From positions 2,046,001 to 2,110,000 of the forward strand of contig JAGFMI010000001.1 in assembly GCA_021030905.1 (NCBI GenBank): 64,000 nt of DNA, written 5' to 3'. The position numbers and the translations under genes are program-made. This document shows, piece by piece, positions 1 to 13,900 of this stretch; position 1 is the first letter of the stretch, and each line of letters begins with the position of its first letter. A model generated the notes under the pieces. The model did not search any database, had not been told where the DNA came from, and saw nothing but the letters and a program-made list of their open reading frames with translations. The stretch is from Pyrenula massariospora. Taxonomy: Eukaryota; Ascomycota; Eurotiomycetes; Pyrenulales; Pyrenulaceae.

Positions 1-1862
1 TTCGCCGATCACACACTTCTTTCCCTTCCAAGCTAGACCCAATCCTGGCTACTTTTAACATACCCCTATTGACATGACCTCCCTCGCTGCACGCCTTCCA
101 TATCTGACCTCACTCACCCATCCACCTTAGGAAAATCGATAAACCGTCCTCCCCAAACCCAGGCTAATCTAGCCCAATGTACCCAAATCGATCCAGATCG
201 GCCCCAGACAGCTTTATCTATATCCAGCTCGAGTTTGGCCAGCGGTCTCAGGCCAGTGCCGACTTATGCACGCTGAGCTAGCCCTTAGTAACACTGCTGT
301 GGGGTTCCATAGCAGCTATTTCTCCGAGCCAACTCCGCACTAACTCGAGGAATGTCTGCACCGCACAGGCAAACCATATAGATAGTGATAAATTCCTGGC
401 ATATATGTGGCCGGCAGGTATTGAAAATACCGAAACAGCGCGGGAGGATACCTGCACGTCGTTGCTCTCCACAAATCGGTCATTCTCATGCAGTGTCGGC
501 ATCAAGTGAACGCAGCATCTCTCTTAGCGCTTGCTGTATCACTAGGCAGAACTAATACTGTTGAGCGGAGACAAGCGGATTCTCGGTCCGTCCAATGCAG
601 ATCTGAGCCTCTACGCAAATCCGCAAGATCTATGACGGGCGGGTGGTTATGTAGGGAGAGTGGTTGAAGTATCGCAAGGCTGCGCTGGGAAGCGTACCGC
701 CGCGGTTCCCACATTTATCGTGATGAAGATTCAACTGTTCGCAGCTGCAAAGAATGGACTATCCCGTATTTTACTCCTTCATAGTTAAAGAGTAACTGGT
801 GGAGTACAGATTCTAGACATTGCATTTCGTGAAGGGCTAGAAAGTACGAATGGTTATGCAGTTCAACCAGCGATCTGCTCTTGTTACCAAAGTATAATTC
901 CACACCATGACCAGCCACGGACCTGCCGAGCTGAGCGCACGGTTACCTAGGCCTAGGGACTGTGATACGATAATTTGCACATGATTAGGACGACTATTAG
1001 CTCCAGAAGATTGCAATCTCCAACAGTGCCGAAGCGGGAAGATCCAACCTTTGCATGCCCGCAAAGCAGACCACAGGACTGCTTCACCGAGTTGGCGTCT
1101 CGTTGCGTCGAACTTGTTCCTATCCTACCCCGTCCAGTCCAGTGCCCGCCTAACCAATGGAGGCGCTTCTCCTGGTGTGTCGCGTACCAGTTTCCCAGTC
1201 TCCAAATCCGTCGCATCTCTCGACAGGCGCCAACCATAATCGCCGAGGACTGCTAATAAGGCTAGTTGACGGAAGGAATCCGAGTTTTGTGGCGCCGTAT
1301 TTGCGTCGAGAGCGCGAGCGTTCTTCCAAAGATACCCTCTCTGACCATTTGGCAACTGCACGTCCGTGCGCAAAAAGGGCCGAACGTGGGTCAACTGCGA
1401 AGAATGAGGTTATCAGTCTCACTACGGGAGGAGCAAGATGGACGGCGGGAAGGCACTTACTTCATGAAAAATCGCACCGTCAGCATATGTGGCGAGAGCA
1501 TCGATGCCATTCAGATTATTGGGTAGTTGTGCGAGATCACGGTTTTGGAGCACAGAGTCGACCGTGATGTGTTGGCTCTGTGGCCTGTTGAAGAGGAGAT
1601 CGCAAAGCTAGAGACGAGATTCAGTCAAATGTGGATGGTGTTCAGCGCATCTGCGCGGTTGAGCAACTAACCACAACCACACTTCGATCCGCTGGTTGCT
1701 TATCGTAAGGGGGAAAGATTTGAGTGTTCGTCAGAACGAAACCCAATATATCTGGATGGCATTGTTGCTGATAGGAAAATAGCCCATTACGTTTGTCGAA
1801 ATAGACCTGGTAGCTATGATTCTGTGTCAGCAGAGTAGCAAGTCTGAGGAGCCGTCAGGTGA
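1..1862. other. No supportable gene
   Basis: Only short frames on both strands, with no recognisable domain and no splice pattern joining them. A plus-strand frame around 1266-1670 reads protein-like across a single in-frame TAG, which is too weak to annotate. Confidence 0.5.
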
Positions 1863-2499
1863 TTACACAGGGGAATTTGGATCGGTCTCATCTGTGATCT
1901 CTGGCATTCCTGGTTGCCACTGTGTTCGCTGGGCCTGGGGCACATAGCCGGGGGGTCGCTTATCCACTGGGGGGTCTTCAACTAATTTGAATCTCGCGGA
2001 TCTAGAATTTTGTCGGCTAGTTCTAGTTGTCAGCAATTCGGATGTATAAGAATGACCAACCAAAGCAAGAATGCGTTGTAGGAAACCCACTCATTGTCAC
2101 AAAAAAAGCGAACATTGGAGTTCTCAGGATTATCTATCTGCTGCCAATTGGCAATCCCGATGTTGTTGGCGAGTAGATCTGCCGATATGAAGTCAGCGAA
2201 GGCATATGTAATTAAATGCATGAACGATTACCATTGACAAATGCCCTCGCAGCAGCATCCTCGTCCCATTTCCTTTTGAAGAGCTGTTCAAAATTGAATC
2301 TCATATCTTCATCTGTCGTTTGAAGGCGCTCGTAGGCTCGTGAAGCCATGTGCTGTGCTGACTTGAAAGCAGCACGAACTATCTCTCCTCTGGAGTTCGG
2401 GCTCAGACATGAAATGTCTATGTAATAAGTAAAGAAAGCTGTTGTAAATGATACAGCATACAGGAGGAGAATGCTAATGTAGGCTGCAGCGCACTTCAT
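1863..2499 (-). CDS. Secreted protein resembling the N-terminal half of M35-like fungal peptidases
   Basis: Three exons fit exactly: 2499-2232, 2178-2091 and 2001-1863 (164 residues), with donors gtaatc and gtgggt and acceptors ggcag and tctag. The chosen ATG begins a hydrophobic signal peptide of about 20 residues (MKCAAAYISILLLYAVSF). Next comes a helical stretch with MASRAYERL and FEQLFKRKW, then a strand motif NVRFFCDNE. This order (Cys, helix, FxxLF, then VRxxCDN) recalls the N-terminal region of fungal secreted putative peptidases of the deuterolysin/lysine-specific metalloendopeptidase kind. The HExxH zinc helix of those enzymes is absent before the stop, so the product is either a short non-enzymatic relative or a truncation. 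The family assignment is inference from pattern memory; the secretion signal is seen directly. Confidence 0.55.
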
Positions 2500-4019
2500 A
2501 ACTGGACTCGGGATCTGAGAAACACTGTCAAGCGTTGGAGGAAAGAAGGCCGCCTGATTAAAATCTAAGAAAATGCAAAATGGGAAACGTTCGCATAAGG
2601 AATCTCGTACCCTATATAGAAGGCATTCGCCATTAGATGCTTCGATCTTTTGGAGAGAGAGCAAAAAGCCGCATAACAGTTTCCACATCCAATAACTTAC
2701 ATCTGTGGACCTTTAGCCACCCTACGATGAGTATTGCAGCACACGGATGGTTAAGCGTTGGAAATGCAAGGATAAGCGGAGGTCTTTTTAGGCCTCCTGA
2801 CTTCAGAGAGAAGGTTGGAGCCAAAGCTTATCACTGCGCCTTGCCTGCAACACTTAGCAAGAACAAAACTAAGACACAGTATCGATCACGTTAATCAATC
2901 CGCTGCGGGTTGGGTCGCCGTCATGTTGCCATCTCGGGGGGCGTGAAGTGAATTGCCAGGCACAGCAAACCTGGCGCGTGAGAGCCACTATGATAGTCAA
3001 GAGACCTGACTGCTCTGAGTACATGGAAGCAAGCAGTCCCGCGTTCAGCTTGTTGGATCCAGATTAGGCGCCGTTTCACTGTCATTTCTATCATGAGCTT
3101 GGCGTTTTGAGAGAATTTATCTCGACCAACTCCAAATAAGTTGTTAAATGAAGAAGAAGTTCGCCTTCTCGCGCTTGCGGACTGCTCGTCACAGACTGGT
3201 TAGCCGTACTAAGGTGTGTATTCTGGGGAACGGCAGGTTCCGATAACGACCCTCTCCACTTGGTGTGCTGACATGTTGTTAGTAGTAGCACTACATAGTA
3301 CGTACGTGCATAAAATCTTGTGGCCTCTCCGCCCCCGACATCCAGCCTCGAGCCCTACGCCCTTTCGGCTCACTTTCCTCCGTGGAGGCCTTGTTGTAGC
3401 AACAAAGTCGCCCAAAGAATTTTACCATCAGACCATTTCGTGAAGAGAAAGCATTGGGACTGCAGTCACCAGAAGACGCTATCTGATCGTGCTGGTAGTC
3501 TCCGCTTGCCCTCACCCAAACTCCTCAAATATTCAAGATAACGACCTAGACCTGAGAAATCAGAAACTTGAACAGACCACATTTCGTATCGATCCCAATA
3601 AAGCGTGTGCTAAAGGTATCTGAATAAGCCAAATGTACGCCTTCACGAGGTATGCTTCTTTAGGCTCTTTATACGAGCACAATGTTACCCACAAGGCATC
3701 CGGAATAACACTCGAGGACACTATGACTAGCAGGGATCGCCTGGGCACTCCTACGTCAAAAAAATCATCCCCGTGTAAATCCAAGGGTGCGCTTTTACCT
3801 TTCCAACTACTAAATTTCGCCCCCTTGAAAAAGGTGTTATTATGTTCCCCAACAAATGGATCATCTACCTGGCACATTATTACTGCCATATAGTTTTGAA
3901 CCTTAATGCATTGGCACTTGCGGATGTCATTGGCACCTATATCTTCACTTAAGCATTATCCTCTACTCCCCCTTCTCTTTCATCTCGCATCGGTTTTCTT
4001 TCCACTGGCCGCTTCCACA
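2500..4019. other. Intergenic, no supportable gene
   Basis: Divergent promoter space between the two secreted-protein genes. The final 110 bases before the 4020 start are pyrimidine-rich (runs of CTCCCC and TTCTCTTTC), as is usual before fungal start codons. A minus-strand frame of 109 codons at 3560-3889 has no recognisable features. Confidence 0.5.
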
Positions 4020-6629
4020 ATGCGCCTATTTCTATTCATTTTCGCACTTTATACGCCAGCTTGCACGATATACGGCCTCTCCACTCATGAAGCTCTGCAA
4101 ACTTCCACCCAATCCCCCCACCCGGCCGTCGAGAGGCGTGCCGCTCCCACCGCAACGTTAACGCTTGGACCGAGCTCCAACTACGTTGCCTCGCTTGTAA
4201 GTGTTTGCAACTACGTCGCCGATCGACTCAACTAAGCACATCACAGACGTCAGGTGCTTCGAAACCCACTGGGACGAAGTTTACCATGGTACCTGCTGGG
4301 GTAAGTCCAAGAATGCACAGCGCTTAAGCTTCACAGATACTTACATTTTTACTCGCATGTACAGAACAAGGGCTCAGATGGTGTGAACTTAATACTAAGC
4401 CCAGACCTCCAGAAACAATTGCAGACAGTATTAGACCAGAAATGCAGCGACAAGAAAAGCGACAGTTGTCATAGTGCCATTCTCGACCTTTTCCCTAGCG
4501 ACCAAGCTCGGCTCCAAAGGAGGGTAGTAGGGCTCCTAGTTGCAGCGGGGATAGGAGCACTTTCCGTGGCTATACAGGCAATGTTACTGTGGGGTGCAAA
4601 GGAAAGCTACCACATACCATTAAACGATGCCCAGCAACTTAACAGCCCCACGGCCGCCAGCGCTTATGCTTTCTTCACAAGCCCGAATACTGACCCAACG
4701 ATAATATCCGCAAGACCAGCTGATACGCCTGACCCGACGTGAGTTCACTTCTCCTTGTATGCAATCCAGCATACTAAGATATTATAGACCATTCATAGGT
4801 GATGGAGACGGACAAGGCTTCTCCATTAACTCGGATGCAGAGCTGGCGCGTGTCTCTGATGAGCTTATTGCTGCAGTGTCCAATGGTTGTCCTGGCCGGT
4901 CTAAGAGAGAAATTCACACTTTCGGAAAACGACAAAATCCTTTGGCCACCGCGGTTGTCGCCTGCCTCCTTGCCGTATACGTTCATGTGATCCAAAACGT
5001 GAATCGCGGACCATTGGCACCATGGGTTAATATTAACCGCAATGGTAGAGAAGTTGCTCAGATTGCTCCTCATGGCGCTGGGGCTATCGCTTTCCTCAAC
5101 AACCCTGATAATGAAGTTGCTGGTGTTGAACAGGCACTTGGCCTCGACCAAGTGGAGCTACAAGTGGTGAGGTACAGTTTATGGCAAGCTGTTGTACATC
5201 ACGTGGTCGACAGACAAAGCTGGGGCCAGGTAAGCGCAATCCAGGAATTGGCTTCCTCTACTGATCTCGCTTTTCTGTGAAGGTCGTCAAGGTCACTGAT
5301 GATGATATTGATCTTGATTTCTGCCTTCCCAAGAACGTACTTTTTTGCACCGACACTGACTGTAATGGCGATTCTACTGGACATTGCTCAGAATCCTCGG
5401 ATTTTCCCAAATGCGCCTGCACCAACAAGGATCAGTCGCAAAATTGTCTACAAGGAGAACAAACCCAACCATGCCCTTATTGTGGGGGTGATGCAGGGGG
5501 AAGCAAGTGCAAAGGAGTCAGTACCCTCCCATACGTAAAATTTCTGTCCATTCAAGCAAACGACTCAAGTTACTCTTCAGGTCGGAGCCGATCATGTCTG
5601 GCAAGGCTGCGACTGCACGACATTCGACCCGATCAGTCCACCGATCTTCTCCGAAGCGGAGCTCCAGAAGATACTGCAAGCTCTGGACAATCTCCCATTG
5701 TTACCAGGTGGAGGTGGCTCAGTACTGCCACCATCATATTGTCAGCCTCGTAAACAACGCCGTCTCGCTACTGGCATTAAGGCGCCCCGAGACTCCGATG
5801 AAATTGGCACTTCGCCAAGGTATGCAGGAGAACCACAAGCCTCAATGATGTCTTCGCTAACTTGTCTAGTGCACTTGTTCCTTTGGATGCCGATTTCTTC
5901 GAAGAGTAAGTTGAAAAAGAAGACTTTTAGAAAGCCGCTCTCTGGTTGCCTTCGTAGCTGACCCGAACGCTTTCGTAGCCTCGCTACAAGGGGCTGCAAT
6001 GATTTTCCTGAAGGCTTGTCCGATTCTATCGCTTACACTGTGACCAACAAAGACGCCGATCCCAAGTTTGCCAACAGTTTCAATGGCTATTCTGTCGAGT
6101 TCCGATTTACCCCAAAATCAGGATCATGTGGCTCGCACACATGCCAGGAGGTCTTCACTCATTTCCTCCATAGTACCTCGTCATGTGCGTTGAACCTTTA
6201 ATCCGTCTTTCTTCGAGGTTCGCTAATATGGTCACTTCCTTTCCCTTGCAGGCGCTCCAAATCCCCACACCATGGCCAGTTGGGCCGGAATCGAGATGAA
6301 CTGCGGCAGCTTCAAATACGCCATTTCCGCTCCTGCGAAACTGCTAGAGCCGCCTCCGGCTCCAGCTTCGCCTCCATTTCCACAGTCAAGTTGTCCCGTA
6401 GGTCTTCTGACTCTGCTGACCCGTTTCTCTCTGCTGATTTTTCTTCGCGTAGGTGCCATATCCCGGAGATAGCGACCAGTGGTGGGCGACACAGTACAAT
6501 TGCAACTTCCGCTGTCCTAATCAGAACTTCGATTGCAACGGCGCAAAGCCTCTGGGATCGTTATCACATTGGATCATCTGCAAGTGCACGGATGACCCGT
6601 GCCCTTCTGATGAGTGTGCGAACGGCTAG
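4020..6629 (+). CDS. Large secreted cysteine-rich protein, function unknown
   Basis: Ten exons keep phase throughout: 4020-4196, 4247-4300, 4365-4738, 4788-5229, 5283-5516, 5581-5819, 5870-5905, 5979-6184, 6252-6397 and 6453-6629, giving 694 residues. The start opens a signal peptide (MRLFLFIFALYTPACTIYG). Dibasic sites (ERR near residue 38, SKRE and GKRQ in exon 4) suggest Kex2 trimming. Two hydrophobic stretches lie in exons 3 and 4 (LLVAAGIGALSVAIQAMLLW and TAVVACLLAVYVHVIQ). Exon 5 is cysteine-dense with a CPYCGG motif, exon 6 opens with GCDCTTFDP, and the last exon ends in a Cys-rich tail (CNFRCPNQ, CKCTDDPC). I do not recognise a characterised family. The many small introns and the two cysteine modules suggest an extracellular multidomain protein. 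The 36-nt exon 7 is the least certain exon. Confidence 0.7.
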
Positions 6630-7944
6630 CTGGCCACATGGGTTCGGGTCGACAAGGAGGGGTGTAGAAGCTGAAACTCCAGGAAGATAGAGAGAACAGA
6701 GTTATGTATGCACTTCAGTCCTAATGATTAACGATAGATCCCTTGATTATTTCTCACAAGCCCATGCGATAGGAATTCCTCCCTCCCCCCCTTCTCACTA
6801 TGTTAGCATCCTTTTACCTGGTCGGGCGAGCGGTGACATCTATGATCGTGATAGAAAGTCGCTACCGACCTCAAATATACCCAGACGGCCTCTAACAAGA
6901 TATAGCGGGTAAGCACGACAGCCGATGGGGAAGTACGAACAAAGTCCAACCCGTAGTATACCTCCCTACCTATTCCAAAATCTTTCTCGTCAAAGGGTAA
7001 GACTTGAGCCAAACTCAGGGTGGCGGCAGCGCTCACGCATGGTAAATCAATTTTGGCCGCAGTTTGTGACCCTGAACCGAGCTGGCTGCACTTTCCGGCT
7101 CGACTCCCGCATCCCCGTCTCCCAATATTTCTGAACAACCGCCATCCACTTGGCGGGCTCCGATCAGGACGATAAACGATTGAAACTAGGCTCGACTTTA
7201 CTGTATTTCCAGCTCCTTCTTGGGCCGGGCAGCCACCCATTCCCTACTCGAAGATCGCCACTGCGACGTTTGTCACAAACAAGCATCGGCCTCCTCGACA
7301 AAACCTCACCCTCCTACTACTACGCACTACTACTCCTTCCTAAAGTATCTCCTACGCGCGCCGTGGATTTCACTAGTACAATCAACTATCTGGAACAGAA
7401 AGTTATGCAGATTAGGCGGCTGGCTGGCCCGAAGGCTAGATTTTGCGCTTGGTTACAACACATACCACAAATCGCCGACGTGCCAAATGATCGGTGCGGT
7501 TGGGGGCCCAAAGCGCGAATGCTTACTGTGATAAGCTGGCGACTAGTGACTGTCAACACCGACGTCTGTCAGCCAGTCACGTTTCCCATACGCGCGGGAT
7601 AGACTATCTTCATGAATATTGACTTACGCCTTACTGTGAGCCTTGCGTACTGCCTCAAGGCCCCTGCTCTGACTGTAAGGCAAGCGGGGTCCTTGCCTTG
7701 CATCAGGCTGAAACTCAGCCACCGATTCCCACAATGTCTCCTACTTGAGCTCTTCTCGACTTAAATGACCTATTCCCCTAGATTGGACAAATGTTTAAGA
7801 TCCAGTATATGAACCTATCTCTTGCCTACCTGCGATCCTTAAATCGATGCACGTATTCTATCAGATCAATCCTTCATTAATATTGCACGCGAATCCTGTC
7901 TTGGAAGCCGTCTGATTTCCCCTCCCCTCTTTACCTGATGTGAA
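6630..7944. other. Intergenic, no supportable gene
   Basis: About 1.3 kb between a 3' end and the NACHT gene start. A 150-codon open plus-strand frame at 7150-7602 has low-complexity content (runs of Y, L and S) and no recognisable motif, so I read it as chance. Confidence 0.5.
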
Positions 7945-10900
7945 ATGGCATCTACCAAGGATTTATTCCAGGTAACACTGCAGGAGTTCAAGAAGCACCT
8001 CGAAGCCAAGGAAGAGGAAGAGTTCAAGTCTACGACGGTTCAAGATGTGCATTGGGTCATTGCCGAAATACAAAAAGAACAGCGATCTGCGAAGCTGATG
8101 ATGAACATGACTCGTCTTCAGTCTTTTCTTGAAGCCATGGACCAGTTCGACAAGGTTATCGAAGTATTTCTGAATACTACCGAGTTCGTAGCCTTTGTTT
8201 GGGGACCAATGAAACTTCTCCTACAGGTAAGAAGATACGCGACTCTCAAGAAAGTTCAGCATCTGTTCGTCTGCTGTAACGAATAGCCGGAACTAGCAAG
8301 GGAAATGCTCGTATTCCTTTCGCTCTCCCGCGCCCCCTAGGCAAAAAACACCAACCCCCTTACAGTCTAGAGAGACCAATGCGGGCATGGAAGATGTTTT
8401 GATACAACATGCTTCGTGGTATTATTCCACTTTTTGCAACTGTCTCTGACGAATGTCTCTTCTACAGAAAGCAAGTACTTGGACAACTGCGTTTGATCTC
8501 CTACTCGAGACCTACGGACGGATTGGGGAAGAGATACCCTTGTTAGAACAATACAGTCAAATGTTCAGCATGGATCAGAATATGCAAAAAGTGCTTGGCT
8601 TGATTTACGAAGATATTCTATACTTTCATAGGCGTGCCATACGCTTCTTTTCGGGCAAGGGTAAGCTGATGTTCATATGAAAGAGTACATGTGACGGTCT
8701 AATTTGGCACGGTCAAGCTTCGCGACATCTCTTTGGAGCTAGATGGAAAGATTTCGGAGACAGACTCAATCATATCTTGGAGAGACTACACCGACATCGA
8801 AAACTCATTGAACGACAAGCGGTGTTTTTTCATTCCAACCAATATCAAAGCGACTTTCAAGCTGTCCATCAGCACTTTGTTAAGTATGAGCAGGATCGAA
8901 TTGAGTTGATAAGGTTCTTCAAAGCTCAAAAACAAATACAATTGGAGCAAAAATACCTAGATCTACTGGCGTGGTTCTCGGACACGCAAACAATCCTTGA
9001 TCATGAGTCTTTCCGCTCTGAGCGGGAAGAATATCCTGGAACGGGATCCTGGATTTTGAAGCACGAAAAAGTGCTAGACTGGTTAAACGCTGCGGTGCCT
9101 GTGAACTCTCTGCTGTGGCTCAATGGGATACCTGGCGCAGGTGTGTTCTCTTGTAGCGCTTGGCTGCTTGCCTACCTTGCATCTTCTCTTGATCACTTTC
9201 AACAGACGCTGACATTGAACAGGAAAGACGATCCTAGCTTCCGTGATTGTTGATACTTGTTGGGTCCAACATGATTTGGCCACTGCATTCTTCTATTGCA
9301 AAGACAATAACCCAAGAAAAAGCGATGCAAATTCTGTGTTCAAGGGGTTGCTTGGCCAGCTTCTACATCAGCATCGTGAATTCGTCCCTCATTGCTATGA
9401 GACGTGCTTAGCAAGTGGGTTTGCCAATCAGATATCCTCACGCTTATTAAAGCAGATCCTTGAACTTCTCATTCTTGGGCATCTCTTTGGGAGTTCGAAC
9501 CAGAGATCGAACCAAGTTCACATCATAGTTGACGGACTTGACGAATGCGATCCTGCTGAGCGAAGACACATCGTTTCATTTCTCATTGATCTAATGTCAA
9601 GATGTGATGAACGTGATCCTGGGAAGCTTCGCGTGCTTTTCGTTAGCCAAGACTATCCCGATCTCCAGAAGACTCTCAATACTGCAGCAATACTACAGCT
9701 CTCCTCTGATGACATTTCATCTGATATTGGGAAATATGTCGACAAATGGGGTTTTAGAATCCAAGAAAAACACAATGTTAGTGCCGAACAATGGAAAATC
9801 ATTGCCGATTCCACTATCCGTAGGGCTCAAGGTGAGATATGTTTCAAATTCGGTGTAAAGTGCTGAAAAATAGTCCAGGCATGTTCCTGTTTGCGAAAGT
9901 GGCTATGACAAACCTTTTCAAGCAACCGACACGGCACTTACTCCTGGAAGAGATCGGGAAATACGAGCTTCCGCAGGGTCTCACGCAAACGTAAGAAAAA
10001 TCTTTCCTCCATCTACATAAATCCTACCCCCCCATTGTACCAATTAGAGCGAACGAACCAAGAATCTAGAATTTGAAACGCGATGCGCTGTTTCACATAA
10101 GCTGTGCTATTCCCTATCACCGAGAATGACTGTCTGACCACGTATTCAGTTACGAGAGAATCATGAGTCGGATCAAACGAAACACTACGCTTGAGGAATG
10201 GAATGTTGCTCAAAAAATTCTAGGGTGGATGGTGTGTGCTGGAAGACCTTTGAAATGGAACGAGATACAATGTATTGTATCATTGGATCCCGCGACAAAG
10301 TCTATTGATTTCAATGCTCGGGAGCTTCGTGTGCATATTCGAGATCTCTGCGGATCTCTGGTTCAACCTTTGCCGGGAGATCGTGTTGAGCTGTTTCATA
10401 GCACCGCTAAATTGTAAGAGCCTGCAACAACCCCTCTCTAGCTTGATTCTGAGTGCAGCAGGTATATCAAAACGACCGGCATTGTGCATGAGGCTACGGT
10501 GCAGTACAACCTGACGGCCTTGTGCTTAAACTATCTCACGTCCGAATGCTTTGTTGGAGACACCTCGGACGATCATTTGCGTAGCTTGGCTCTAGACGGA
10601 CAGCTCGTCTTTCAAGACTATGCAATAGCGAAATGGTCTTATCATGTTCGTTGCGTGATAGATTGTGGCTATAACACATCAGCGGGTGATCTCGATGCTC
10701 AGCATATGTTGAACGATCTCGAGTTCGCTCTCGAAGATTTCTGCATCGTCCACGAAGAAACCTTACTGCATCAGCCACTCGCCGTAGGTTCAGAAGAGGT
10801 ATGTGAAGCATTCAGCAACTGCAGCTTCTATTTTTACTTGAAGGCGCTGTGGAGTCATATCCTTCAGCATCAAGACAAGGATTTTGATACACGGAATAAA

Positions 10901-13900
10901 GTCAGTATAGAAGCACTTGGAGCAACCTTTTTGCGGAATAGAGAGTTTATCGAAAGATTAATCTCCATGAAGGATTCCTCGGCTTTGGCCTCCTACCCGG
11001 TCAAATTCTTCTATGGTGAGAAGGCGTACAAATGTCCAAAATTGACCTGCTTCTACTTCCACGAGGGATTTCGCGATGCGAAGAGCCGCAATGCCCATCT
11101 CGGACTCCATGATCGTCCATTCCATTGCGGGATTTCTGATTGTGTGTGGGTGGAGTTCGGCTTTACGAACAACAGAGGCCTAGAAAAACATACGCGGAAG
11201 TATCACCCTGACGTTGCTCGGCAATCTAACGAATTCCTCGTTGTCGACAAAGCCGCCTCGACTAGAGTGCCTTTCAAGTGTACATTTTGTGGGAAAAGTT
11301 TTACTCGCTGGCTCCATCATCAGAATCACATGCAGAGTCATGATGGAGATCGGCCCTACGCGTGTCCAGAATGTGGAAAAGCTTTTACTAGGGCAAATGA
11401 CTGTAGACGACACGAAAGGATACATGCATGGCAACGAGGGGGCCTTGCAAGTTCACAGCAAGCCAAGAGTAAGCCTGCGATGGAACTGCCTGCAAACAAG
11501 TTGAACACTCGACATAAGATTCAGGGTTCGCCATTGAATTTTGGAGCATCAAGCGATGAAGTCGAACCAGATCCGACTGACTCCGGCTATGTATCAAAGG
11601 GTTACACAGAATCGCTGCAGATGCAGAGATCCACTCAACAACGCGTCGACATACCGACGGAAGACAACGTACGTATTAACCAAAGCTCAGAAACCAGCAA
11701 CACCAAACCATGGAATGGTAGGCAGGAGCTACATAGTATTGGGCTCTATACTAGAGACACAGTATATTCCACGTCTGAGGCTTCTAATTTACCATTGCGA
11801 GTTAAAGGCTACATCGAGGATCTGGCAACGGATCTATTTGGTAAAATGAAACCTTGGGAGTCGGATATGGAGATTTTAGAGCGAATTTCCAAGATTCTTC
11901 CAGAACTATTAAGAGCCTTTGCTCTTAAGATCGGGTACAAGGCCCAGACTGCTTTACCACTTGACGTTGCTTTTTTCGTTCATAAACACCGCAGGTAAGC
12001 AAATGAAGTCAAGCTAATCTGCCTCATACACCGCTTATCTTCGCTTCAGACGTATACAAACTGCTTTTGAGAATCTGTTTCCACTTAAAGTTGTTGCTCC
12101 TGAAGCAGATGAGGGACAGCGAGGCCAGTTTGCAATTACGCGCTATCTTGAAGAACCTTACTATGAAAATCAAGAGTATCACGAGGATCAACAAATGAGC
12201 CTACAAGGGAGCTCAAGCGACAACGTCGCTTGGCATGAGGACTTGGATGTGGCCTCAGCTGAGGAGGACGAATTCATTCCAGACCTGGATACCAGAGAGG
12301 TAATCTATGCTTCATTGACTATCAGCATCTATGATGGTAATAGCTGAGTATACGATCACAGATGTCCCACGAAACCCAACGATCTCAGTCGATGGTTGTC
12401 TCTTTTCGAGACTTCATTGCAACAAGTCCAGAGTACAAGTGGCTTGTCGCAAGATTGCGAGGAGAAGCAAACCTTACCCGAGCAAAGCCTGACCTCATGG
12501 AGGATATACGGAACAAGATCCTAAGTGCTTTGCCCACCTTTCATCAGGTCAGCCGCAAGACAGCCTCAAAAGAGTATAGGGTAAGGTTTGAGCTGGACTG
12601 GGATCCGCTGTCTTTCATACAACTGCAGCAATACACTGAAAGCCCGGATGAAGCTATAGAGAGAGCCATCACACTTACTGGCTGTACAGACGATGCACAG
12701 GCTCTGACTACAGGTGAATATCTCTCTCAGACGTGGCCGATGACTGGGAATCAAGTGATGCAGTTGTTAATAGACGTCGTCCGTGATAGTTCACAACATC
12801 ACGCCAGTAGTAAGCACATTGCGCTTCTGATAACCCCTTGCGTTGTATGCTAAAATAGTTTGCAAGCCACTTTGTTTGATGGAACAGCATTAGAAGCCTG
12901 GAGTGAAGGAAGTAGCTTCTCTATAACGGCCACTGGAGTCGGCGATTCCCTCGCAGAGATTGGGCAGCAAATTGCATGGCTCGGTGCTGCGCTTCGATCA
13001 GCTCCGTTTGAGACCGGGATTGCAATATGCTCCCCAATCGTCCGAACTCTGCAACCTCAGAATATTACCCACGAAACTCGGGCGACGAGTTTGAGCGAAA
13101 TGGTCTATGTGGTTGAATTCAAAATGGAGGAACTTTCTGAGCATAGAAGAGACCTACCTGGACAATGTTGGCACGATATGTTTAGAAATCCGGTTATAGT
13201 AGGTGGTTACCCGATACTTACTAAGCATAAGTCCGGGCTGGGCCTCGAGATACCACTCAACATGATGGCTGCCATGGCTGGGTCGCAAAGAGCAGATACA
13301 TTTGATGGAAAAATCTTCCTCAAAGGCTTCTCAACGATGCTGATTGCGACTCAATTAAATAAAGATCTATTGATTTGGCACTATGTCTACAACAGGAATG
13401 GAGAAAGAATTTCCTTCAATGACCATAAGCTTCAATGTGTGGACGAAATCAGTCTGCTTCAGCTTGATAAGGCCCGACATGTGGTCGGTTGGTGCTCGGA
13501 CTGCCTATACTACGCTGGTGAGTGTGGCCCAGTCCTACGAGGAACCCTTTTTGATTCTTGGTAGGAGCTCCGGACGCTCAATTCCCTGTTAATGGAACAA
13601 GTCTTCCCCGGCCTCATCGGGGTTGTCTTCTCGAGAAGGTTTCTATATCTGCTGGGAAAATCATTACAGGTGGAGTGCAGTTTGCAATCGGCGTGAAGGA
13701 CGTCCCGCCACATCTCACTCGCAGTGGATATATTCCAAAACTCAAATGGATTGCCACGAAGTATGTTGTTTTGTGGGATGAAGAGGATAAAAGAGGCTGG
13801 CTCGTCAACGGCATCAGCACTTTACTTTATCTAGTACGAGCTTCGCTGGAGCATTATCGCACGGATGATTTCTGTTCATCATTTATGTTTGAGGCTAGCA

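Noticed and set aside
1266-1670. Protein-like plus-strand frame with one in-frame TAG
   Set aside because: About 130 codons with a single stop is not rare in 64 kb, and no motif is recognisable.
7150-7602. 150-codon plus-strand frame upstream of the NACHT gene
   Set aside because: No domain, low-complexity segments, no splice partner.
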